Source: Meloidogyne chitwoodi (taxonomy: Eukaryota; Nematoda; Chromadorea; Rhabditida; Meloidogynidae). Taken from it: a stretch of DNA of 64,000 bases. The stretch spans positions 1,798,001 to 1,862,000 of the forward strand of contig JACZZP010000014.1 of NCBI GenBank assembly GCA_015183035.1, given 5' to 3'. Made by a program: the position numbers and the translations under genes. Positions 35,037-47,000 of this stretch are shown here, one piece after another; positions within the stretch are counted from its first letter, which is position 1, and each line of letters opens with the position of its first letter. The notes below the pieces were generated by a model. The model saw nothing but the letters and a program-made list of their open reading frames with translations, ran no database searches and was not told the DNA's origin.

Positions 35037-38000
35037 TTATTTAATCTTTTCTTCTCCATTTTCTTCTTCTTCATAAGCCAATCTTTTAGAAAATGCGTTT
35101 ACAGCTTTGTTCACATTAAATAATAATTGACTTTTTTCCTTTAAAAAATAAATTAATTAATTAAATATTTAAATAAAAATAATTACCTCAGAATCAATTG
35201 TTGAGTCATAATTTATCTGAAAGAAAAAGAATAATTTTTAAAAATTAATTAGAATAAAATACAAAAATTCAGAATTTCTAAAAACACAAACAAATTCAGA
35301 ATTTCTAAAAACACAAACAAATTCAGAATTTCTAAAAACACAAACAAATTCAGAATTTCTAAAAACACAAACAAATTCAGAATTTCTAAAAACACAAACA
35401 AATTCAGAATTTCTAAAAACACAAACAAGTTCAGAAGATAAAAAATTATCAGAATGTTTAGAATAAAATATAACAATTAATTAATTATTTTTACCAATTG
35501 ACGTGTTCCAAGAAGTTTATCGCTCGCCTGCTGCATTTCTCTTATACATTCTTGAGCATGTAATGCCATACCTTTAAATTTTATTAAAAATAATAAAAAA
35601 TATCCTTTAAATTTATTTAAAAATTTTTGTAATTAATAAAAATTATTTTTTTGATAACGGACGTTTCAGTGCCATCACTTTTTATCACTTAACTTTTTAT
35701 TAAATAATCATATTGGAAAACTTCTTTTGGAAAAAATAATTCTCACATTCAGAGCTATCGGTCAGTAAAAAATTAAAAAAAAAAAAAGTTGTAGAGAAAA
35801 AAGTTAAGGTACCAAAACGACCACCCTCTCCCTCAAGTAATTTTTCTTTTTTAAAAAAAAATATTTTTTAAATTTACGTTTTGATCCTGTAGAAATAAAA
35901 TGAATTGAATTAAGATTATTAGATGCTTGATTAAGTTCTGAATTAATTATAGACGTTTCTTTTTTATTATTATTATTAAAAGTTGCTGAAGACAAATCAC
36001 CAAAAGTTATACCAGAAACACCTCTTAAAGAAGAAAATTTTCTTTTTAATTAATTAAACAATTATTAATTTATAAAATAAAAATCAATTTTTTAATCAAA
36101 ATTAAATTTTAAAAAGCGAAAAATGCAAATGTACGCAAAAAGGACGTTTCGGTGCGAGCTTATAAAATTGAGAATAATCAAGTTAGAGCTACAAAATTTG
36201 GTAAATATATTTTCCAAAGTGTTATCCATCTCTACTAAAAATTTTAGAATTTTTGATTAATTATTCAACAAGTTATGAACAAAAAACTAACAAAAAAGGT
36301 CATTTTTAGCCAAAATTCTGACATTTTTTGACCAGAATTTCTGAAAAATTTTACCAAAAATTCTCAAATTTTTACAAAAGATAAATAACACTATTTTATT
36401 CCTTTATTTTCAAAATTTTATTATTTTAGCTACTTTATTTTTCATTTTATAAGCAATCAAGTAACGCTAAGTCAACAAAATACCTCACCTGCAAGCAAGT
36501 TTTTGTGCCAAATAATTACTTCTTGGTGAATGAGCAGAAGAAGAAATATTATTATTATTATTTTTTGTAGTTATTGGAGTGAGAGATGTAGCACTTCTTT
36601 AAATTTAAAAAAAATCAAAAAAAAATTTTTTAAGCGGACGTTTCAGTGCCATGTTATAAAATTCAAAAATTAAACTTTAAAAAATAAAAACCTTATTCCT
36701 GTTGTTATTTTATTATTAAAAGAAGAAGAAAAAGAAGAAGATTCATCAATTGGATTATTACTATTAAAGTGTTGATATGTACGAGCATTTATTATTGGGG
36801 GAACAGGAGAAGAAGATATTTGTTGTTGCCATTGTTTATCCAACTTTTTTAAAAAAATAAATTAAATATATTTAAATTAATTTTTTGAATTATAACAAAT
36901 AATTTTTAAAAAGTAAAAAAAAAATTTTTTTTTTTACTTTTTTTTGAACTCCACGTCTAAGACCACCACAACCACCTCCACCTCCTCTAAATGTATTAGG
37001 AGTTTCAGATAAATTATCATTATTTTCTTCTTCTTTTTTAGGAATTAAAATCATTGGTTGAATATCTGGTTCACTTTAAAAAAAATAAAAATTAAATTTA
37101 TTAAAATTTTGGACGTTTTGGTGCCATGGACGTTTTGGTGCCAACCCAATAAAAATTTCAAAAAACCTTATTCTTCTAATATCTTTAATTGATTGTGCTA
37201 ATCGTTGACGTGATTCTGTTAATTTTCCTAATTTTAATCTTCTATTATTTTCTTCTTCTTTATTTTTAAAATAATTATTATTTCCTTGTTGTTCACCCAA
37301 TAAATTAGTTACTGATTTTGCTATTTCTCTGTGATTTTTATTATTATTATTATTTTGTTGTTGTTTTTGTGTTCTATAAAATTAAAATAAATTTTTTTAT
37401 AATTTAAATGTGTAAAAACATAAAAATTCAAAAACGGACGTTTTGGTGCGAGCTTAATAAATTTAAAAAAATAAGCAAATAAAATAATAAAAATTACTAA
37501 AATTATCTTAAATAAGGTTATTTTAATTCTTTAAATTTAAAAAAAAAAATTATTTGAATATTAAAAAATTTATTGGCAAAAAATCAGAATTATTTTTTAA
37601 AAAAAATTCAACATAAATTTGAATTAATTTGCTCCATATTAATTTGCAAAATAAAAAATCCTAAAATTTCTAGAAAAATAAGTTAAAATACCATAAAAGA
37701 ATATTTTGGGCAAAATTTCAAAATTTAAAAAAAAAATTTTTTAGTTCGCACCAAAACGTCCATTTAAAGATTAACGTGCTTTTCCCATAACTTTTTCCCA
37801 TTATTATTTTTTAAATTAAATTAAATAAAAACCTATCATCATTAGAATTAATAGAAGTTCGTCTTCTTGCTGTTGTTGTCATCCATAAATTTCCAATAGA
37901 TCTAGACCTTGATAAAGGTTCTTCTTCTTCTTCTTCTCCTTCTCTTTTTATTAAATTAATTCCTCCTTCTATTTTTAATCCAAACAAATTTTCTTGTGAT

Positions 38001-41000
38001 TTTTTAAGTCTTTGTCTAGCTTGTCTTAATTTTGAAGAAGAATTAATTGAATTTTTTAATTGATAACGTGATGAAGTTGTTGAAGGCGAAGAACCCGAAA
38101 GTACCTAAAATTTATAAAATAATATTTTTTTAAATTTTTAAATTTAAAAAATTCAAACCGAACGAACAGATGGCGATTGAGGCCTTATATTATTTTGTGC
38201 AGCAGCAGCTTCAGAAGCAAGCAAAGCCATTGCTAATTGAGAAGGAGATTGAGAACGAGAACGAGGTAAATGAACTTGTGTTGTTGGTGTTTGGCGACCT
38301 AAATAAAATATAATTTAAATTCTGATAAAGTTTTAAAGAAAATACTACTGCGAAAATATAAATTCTGATTGAAAATACAAAACTTTAAAAATAGATACAA
38401 AAATAATTAAAGATAATACAAAATAAAAAAATATTACTTTCCGGAAAAATACATTTTTCAGAATATTTATATAAACTTTCCGGAAAAATACATTTTAGAA
38501 TATTTATATAAACTTTCCGGAAAAAAATTTTTCAGAATATTTATATAAACTTTACGGAAAAATACATTTTTCAGAATATTTATATAAACTTTCCGGAAAA
38601 ATACATTTTTCAGAATATTTATATAAACTTTCCGGAAAAATACATTTTTCAGAATATTTATATACTTTCCGGAAAAATACATTTCAGAATTTATAATTAA
38701 ATTATTTGTATTTATTTATCGTTCCGGAAAGTATTTAGAAATTAATCCGGAAAATTAAAAAAACCTAATGATGATGGTGGTAATTGATCAAAATTATTAT
38801 TATTAGCTGCTACAGCTGCAGCCATTCTTCGTTGTTTAATTTTATTAAGTGCTAGTCTAAAATAATTTTTTTTACTTTTTAAATTTTATTTTTGCTTCAA
38901 ATTCAATTGTTATTAAATTTTTCAATAATTTTAATTTAAATAAATTTACCTAGCCCCACCACTACCACCACCACCTCCACCAAATTTTTGATCAAAATTT
39001 TGAATATTATTATTATTAATTAATCCATCAGGGGAATGACGATAATCATTATTATTATTATTAGTAATACCACTTGGAGTACTTGCTTGACTACTACTAC
39101 AAGGACTGCTACTTGCTATTAATGAAGTTGTTGTTTGAGGAACTAAAAAAAATTTAAAAATAAATAAAATTCTCTTTTAATTTAATTAATTTACCTATAA
39201 AAGAATTGTTATTATTATTTTTTGCTTCATAATTTTGTTGCTCTTCTTCTTTATTTCCTGAAGTATTAAAAAGATTAGAGGAACGTCTCTTTTTAATAAG
39301 CATTGTATTCTTTAAATTATTATTATTAGGTTTCCAAACACAATAATTATTTTCTTCTCTTTTATCATTTTCAAAATTAATATTATTTGTTTGAAGAAAA
39401 TGTTTAGATAAAGAATCTCGATTATCATATTCTTGTGGTATTTTCTTTAAAATTAAAATTAATAAAATTAAAAAATAAAAGAGATTTTAATAAAAAAAAT
39501 AAAAAAAAACCTTTTCAATAATTTCAGATCGAATAGTATTAAGTGAAACAGAATTGCCTATACCACCAAAATATTGTTGTTGTTGATTATTACCATTAGA
39601 AATTAAAAAATTTGAATTTAAAATATCTTTTGTTGTTAAAGATTGTTGGATAGGTCTAACAGAAAGAAAAGAAGTTGGAGAAGGATGAGAAGGTGAAGAT
39701 GCAACTTTAAAAAAATTAAATAAAAATTAATAATTAATTTTTATTTAAAAAAACCTCTTCCATTATTATTTTGTAAAAACATTTGTTGAGTTTTTTGTTG
39801 TGAATTATTTGCTCCAATATTCCATTTACGCCTTTCTTTAATTTGTTGTTGTTGTCCTATAATAATATTTGTTGTTGAATTTAAATTAGACATTGAACGA
39901 CTATTTTTATTAGTTTGTTGTTGTTGTTGAAGTGTTTGATGAACATTTAATAAATGTTTTTGTTGTTGAGTTGGGTGAGTATATAACAAAGGAAGATGAG
40001 AAAATTGTTGTTGTTGTTGTAATGGTGGAGTATTCTGAAAAATAAACTTAATACTATTTTATTTGTATTTTCCGGAAAAAATCAGAACTATTTATTAAAT
40101 GTATTTTCCGGGCAACAACAATATCGAAATTAAATAAATGTATTTTAGTTAATATTTCAGAATTTTTTTTTAATAAATGTATTTTTCCGGAAAATATTTC
40201 AGAATATTTTTAAGCAATGTATTTTCAAGGAAAAATCAAATTAGATGAATTTATTAAAATATTTTCCGGAAAATATTTCAGAATTAAGTTATTAAAATTT
40301 TTCATTTTTAACCTGTATTGGCCTATTTTGTTGAAAAAAGTGTTGTTGTTTATTATTTTGTGAAGGAGAAGAGACATTATTATTATTATTATGCGGATTA
40401 GAAGGGTTTGGACGTTGAGGGCGAGTCATCGGAGATGAAGAAAGCATTGAATTGATAACTAAAAAATTATTATTTTTTAATTTTAATTTAAAAAATAATT
40501 TATTAAAAATAATACCTTCTTCCCCTTCAATCAAACTCTGCTCACCACTCTCTTGTTGTTTAGAAAACAAACAGGAAGCGTCCAAAGGATTCACCCGTTT
40601 AATTTCGAAACTAAAAAAGAAAAGTAAAATATTAGTAAAAAATACAAAAATGCGATAAAAATAAAGAAAAACACATCCGGAAAAAAAGTTATAAAAATAA
40701 ATATTCTGAAAAATACAATCAAAAATACACATTTAAAATAAATTCTGAAATTCCGGAAAAAAACACAAAATTAAATATTGTATTTTCTGCAATATATTTT
40801 CCGGAAATATTCTGATTTTAGATTGTTTCAGCGAAAAAAATGTATTTTGCATTTTAAATAATCAAAGAGGAAAATAAGGAAGCGTAAAAATGATGGTAGT
40901 GACAGGCGAAATAAATAAAAAATAAATTTTTTTTTTCAATTTTTTGTGGTTTCGGTGGTATAAAAATAATACTACCAGTCATTTTAACCCAACATATCTC

Positions 41001-44000
41001 TTTTCATCGATGTTCATTTTTAAGCGTTATATAAATAATATATATATATGTGATGGAAAAATCGATTGGCCAGCCGAAAGGAGATATACATTAAATTAAA
41101 TAGAAAGAAATTGGGGGGTAAATAAAAAATAATAGAGGTGATCTTTATTTATTTTTTTAATAAAAATATTAAAATTATTTTTAAAAACCAAAAAATTCGA
41201 TAATTTTGAAAGAATAATACTTTTCCGGATAAAAATAAATGATCAACAATGAATCAGAGACAAAAAAATACAAAAATAATTCTTTATTTTTCCCACTTTG
41301 CTATGCATCAATGACCTTTTTTACTCCCTTTTATTTTTACACATCACCTCAAATAATATATACATATAAGGAAGTGCGCCATAATTTTTTAAAAAACGTA
41401 AAAAATAGAGAAGAAAAATAATTCTGAAATTGCGGAGGAAAATACAATATTCTGAAATTTTTCAGAAAATACAACTTTAAAATAAATTTGAAAAGGTTTA
41501 AGAAAATACAAAAATTCTGAAAGTTTCAGGAAAATACAAGTTGAAAAATAAAAAAATTCTGAAATGTTTCTGAAAAATACATTTTTATAAATATTCTGAA
41601 AGTTTCCGAAAAATACAAGCTGCAAAATAAAATAAATTCTGAAAATGTTTTAAAAAATACAATTTAACAAAATTCCGGAAATGTTGTATTTTTTCCGTTT
41701 TTTTTATAAAAACATTTTTTCCCCACCTTTGTTGCAGTTTTTTCTCTGTTGATGCAGCATTAATATTACTACTACCTTCTCCCCCACCAATTCCACTATC
41801 CAATTCGTCATCAGCCTCTTGTAAAGTTGAAGGTCTTTTGGCAACAATAATATTTGTTGAATTTAAAGAAGAAAAAATTGTAGAAATTTGAGGATGTTCA
41901 ATAAAATTGGTATTAGCTAATTTTGAAGAAAAAAATTTTTGTTCAGAGGAGAAAATATTATTTTTTTCGTCTTCTGGTGTTGTTGTTATAATTGAATTAT
42001 CAGGACTTCTAAAAAAATAAAAATAAATTTTTTTTTAATTTTTTAAATATAGATTAATTTAATTTAATTAATTATTTAATTAAATGATCAGCAAAATGAT
42101 CTTATTTTGATTTAAAAAATAAAAGAAAAAAAATATAATTATTTAAAAGGATATATAAATAATAATATTGTTTAAAAAGAAAAGAATTTTTGTATATCAA
42201 AAAATAAATAAAATCTTTGGAATGTTTGCAGCTGGAATCGTTGCCCTTTTTACTACAACAAACAACATAAAAAGCGATTTAGGGCAACGATCCCCTCCTT
42301 ACACTCTTCTCTCAATTTTCTCTTCTTTTCTTTTCTTTTTTTTTACCCACACCACCCAAAACGTTTATAATATTATAAAATATGTGTGTATATAATTTTC
42401 ATTTTTATAATTTATTTATTTCAAGAAATGATCAAAAAGATAAGCATAAAAATTAAAAAAGAAAATATATATTTTTAAATTTTAATAAATGACCGAAAAA
42501 ATCTCCAATTAATTTTTAATTATTTTATTAAAATATTTAGTTATAAAAAAAGTCGAAAAAATAATTAAAAATTTTCTTAAATAAATAATAAAATTTATAC
42601 GCTTTTTGAAGAGATATTTTGGGAAGAATTCGCTTTTGAATAGTTGTAGATAAACGCCAAACTGCAATACAGCCACTATAAAAAGTTAATTAAAATTAAA
42701 AAAAATAATTAAAAAAAAACTAACGAATATGTAACGAGCAAAAGGCGGCTAAAAATGAATAAAATGTTAAAATATAAATTTATATATAAAAATGTTTGTA
42801 TGTACACCTGCAGTCAGGCAAAAAGGCAAGTCCGGTGACACAGTCAGATGGAAGGCCAATCACTGTAAAAATAAATAATAAAATGACCACACAAAACACA
42901 AATATTATACAAAATACACATTTGTTTAAACATATGCTTTTAGTAATGTTTGCAAAACAAAATGTTTTGCAAACATTGAGTTTTGTAAAACATTAAATGT
43001 TTTGTATTCTTTATAAAATTATATGTTTGTGTGTTTTTGTTTAATATTTTAAAAATATAAAAACACTGTTTTTGTATTTTAAAATGTTTTAATTTATGTG
43101 TTTTATTTTTTCTAAAAACACATATAAACAAAAAAACATGTTTTTACTTAGTTTGTATTTTCTCATGTTCTCCAAAACATATTTTTGATTTAAAATACAA
43201 AACATTTGTTACTTTATAAACAAAACACATTTACAAAAAAATACCGTCACAATTGTTGCTAATAATTTCTGCACACTTTTCTTCTTTTAAGTCTAACAGG
43301 TGGATACTCTTATTAGAACAAAGAATTGCTATATAAAAAATACTAAAAACTTTTTCAAAACAATAAAATAAAAGCTGGTTCAAATAAAATGTTTATAAAA
43401 TAACATTTTTTAATAATTTAATTAAATTCAAATAAAATATTATTTTTGACGGCTGCTATTTATTTAAAAACAAGTGATTTTTAAAAATTGGCGAAATGTT
43501 TTTATTTCCTAACCTATAGAGAAAAGGAAAAAAAGATAACATTTATTAAGAGAAAAGAAAAAAAGTAACTTAAGTTTATTTTTTAATGTATTCCTTTCAA
43601 CTTTTGTTTCAAGTTTAATTTTGTTTTAAGTTTAAATTGTAAAGTTTTATTTAAAGTTTATTTTGTGCTTCAAATTTGATCTTCAAGTTTCAATAGAGGA
43701 TATTTTGCTTAAGGTTTGCTTATAAATTTTAAAATTAAAAATTTTGAGTTTGGTCTGTTTAAAAAAAAAACTGTCTGTTTTTTTAATAAAGTATTCTTCG
43801 AAGAATATTTATGTAAAAAAATATCAAAGAAATAAACATATTTCGATAAAAATGAACATGTAAACATTTTTAGGACAACAACAAATGAAAGACCAAGCTT
43901 TTTATAAAAAAATTGGGAAAATAAGTGGAAAAAGCCGGAAGAACAAAAAACCCAATCGTCAACAACAAACAGCAGAAGCAAGACAAAATGCATTAACCGC

Positions 44001-47000
44001 CAGAAGGAACAAGAAACAACAACAGATAGAAATTCCTGGAAATTCTGATCAAGAGGTTTATTTCAATTTAAAAAATATTTATAATAAGTATTGTTATGTT
44101 TAATTTAAAAATATATTTGGTCTATTATTAAAACCTTTAAGGCATTTTAATACTTGACTATTTAAGGGAACACTCTTAGCTTCAATAGAAAATATAAAAG
44201 AAAATAAAATGAACAAGAAACAACAAAATTCTTCTCAAATAACTCCGCCTGAAGACAATTTAGGCCGATGTTCAAATAATTTATTTGTAGCACTTTATGA
44301 TTTTTATGGAGCTGGAGAAGAAAAATTATCTTTAAAAAAAGGAGATCAGGTTTTTTTAGTTTAATAAAAAATGTGTAGAATTATGAAAATAAAATTCAAA
44401 AAATAAAATTTTAAAGCAATAGAATAAGTAACAAATATTTTTAAGATTGAAGTACTCAGTTATAATAAAACAAAAGAATGGTGTGAAGTTAAGTTAATTA
44501 ATAGACAATGTGCATCTACAAATTCTGAATGTAATGGACGAATTGGTTTGGTACCTAGCCATTATATTGCACCTACTAATTCTATGGATAAACAAAGGTT
44601 TTTTATTTATTCACTTTGAGTTTTTTAATTATATTGAGTGTGATTTATAAGTTTCCCTAATTTCAACTTATTTTCTTTTACATTACAGCCTTACACAAAT
44701 TGCTGAATCTTCAACATTAATTAATCAAAATGCCTCGACTTCTCAACAACAATCAACAATTGAAGAAGATTATGAGAATGAGAACAACGATAAAGATGAA
44801 AGTGATGATTCTGAAGATGATCCAATTAAACTAATTAATTGTCCGTACTGTGGTTTGGGGTTGCGTAAATTGCGTAAAAGACATTATACAAGTCCTGTTT
44901 GTGGCCGAAATTCGTTTTACACTGACAACGGCATTAGTATTATCTACAATAATGTGTTAAATGGAAATTTTGTAGACACAACAAACTTTATCAATCTTTT
45001 AAAAAAACAAAACAAAGGAGAAACAGTATATATTTTCTAGGGCTTTTCTGTATAAAAAAATAATTTTAAAAATATTCTTAAGGTATACATAATAAGAAAA
45101 GGAAAAGAATTAGTGTACGTTGGCCATACAAAAACAACAACCCAACTTCGTTTTTCCTGTCATAAAATAAGAAAAATTGCAAAGAAAGAAAAATTAGAAT
45201 ATGCCATATTAATGTCAAACTTAACGACTGATTCGGCGTGTTTCCTAGAGTCTTTAATTTTATTGGGTTTTGTCATTCCTTCAGAAAGAACTTTAAATGA
45301 AACATATGAACATCGCAATTTATCAAATTTTTTATTAGATGAAATGAACTACAACTACATTCCGAAAGTATTTAATCCTTATTATAAATAATACTTTTAT
45401 TTTTAGATAAGATTGTATCACCATGAGGTCTTTTCCTTCATTTATAAAAGAAATTTAAAATGGAGATTCGTTCACAAAGATTTAAATTTTTGAATAATTT
45501 TTTATTAAATATTGTTTTAAGTTGTTGGGTATACCCCACACTTATGTATTATTATTTATTTTATTTGAATTTAATTATTAAAAAATATTATTTTTTAAAT
45601 TAAACATTTTAATTTAATTTACCTGCAAAGGTTCCAGAAGGGTCTACGCATATCTAAAAAATTAATAAAAAAATCAAAAATTTTAAAATTAAAAAAAACC
45701 TTTGTAATTCGAATTCCACCTCCTTGTTCTTCTTCTTCTTCAAATTTAGATCCAAAAATTAAATTATTTTCATTTAAAGTACGAAGTAATTGACCATTTA
45801 TTGGATCAATTTCATAAAGTAAACAATTACATCCAATTAAAATTGTTTTATTTTCAATAAAAGATAAACAATTTGGAATTTTTTCAATTGGCCATTTATC
45901 AATTTTTAATAATATTTTTGTTGAAATAAAATTATTATTATTTGTTGTTTTATAATCAATTATAATTTCTCTACTAATTAATACTTGATCTACACTAAAA
46001 CTAATTAGTAAAAGAGGAGAATCCTTTTTTAAAAAAAATAAAATTTAATTAAAAAAAATAAAAAAAATTAATAATTAAATTATTTAAAAAATTAAAAAAA
46101 AAATTTTTTTTAATTTAAAAAGTAGACGTTTGGGCGCGTAGTGTTTAGAGGCTCTCGCTTAAATACAAATGTGAACCCAATATTTTTTTTTTTAAATTTT
46201 GCACAAACATTTCTAAAAGACTTAGCTACCTCTAAGAAAAAATTGAGAATTTTTAGTCAAGTAATTATTAAAATATTAAAAAAAAATACATTTTCGCGAC
46301 AAAACGTCTTGTTAAAAAATCAAATATTTTTTTAATTTTTCAATAATATTAATAATATTATTTTTTATTTAAAAAAATATAAATAAACAAAAAAAACCTG
46401 AGTAGATTTAATGAATTTTAGTGTAGTAATAGGCCCTTTGTGTTCATCCAAAGTTAGCAAATGTAAATAATTTTGTTTGACATCAAATAAATGAATTAAT
46501 CTATCTCTACTAGAAGAAGCAAATATTAAATTATTAGAATTATTGTTGCTATAATCTAAACAAAGAATTTCATCTTCATGAGCTTCAAATTCAACAAGTA
46601 AAGGCCAATTTATTTGTTTTAAATCAAATATACTTTTTTAAAAAATAAAATAAAATATTAATTTAAAAAATTAAAACCAAATATTCCCGTTTTTACGACC
46701 ACAAGCCAAATGTTCTCCACCCGGACTAAGCCTTTAAAAAAAAATAATTAAAAAAAAATAAATTAAAAATAATAACCTTAAACAACGCACACCAGTAGTT
46801 GATTCTAAAGAATCCGAAAGAAGACCACCAAAATTTTCTTAAATTAAAAAAATAATTAAATTAATTTTAATTTAATTATTTTTAAATTTTTTTCCTTATT
46901 TTTTAATATTTTCAATTTCTTACTGTCAAGTTGTTCAGTTAATAATCCACTTTCTGTACTTAAAAATAACACTTTTTTCAATTCTGGAGATATTGATAAA

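Noticed and set aside
38467..38682. 71-codon minus-strand frame with repeated 13-residue unit
   Set aside because: It is the translation of the 39-nt minisatellite in an intron.
40452..40658. 68-codon plus-strand frame
   Set aside because: It is antisense to two WDR62 exons and lacks its own splice or start context.
35037..42008. Treating the Asn-rich part as a separate gene
   Set aside because: The exon ending at 42601 (phase 2) joins 42008 in frame, no start codon with leader context opens the Asn-rich part, and WDR62/MAPKBP1 proteins normally have a long disordered tail. RNA evidence is still needed.
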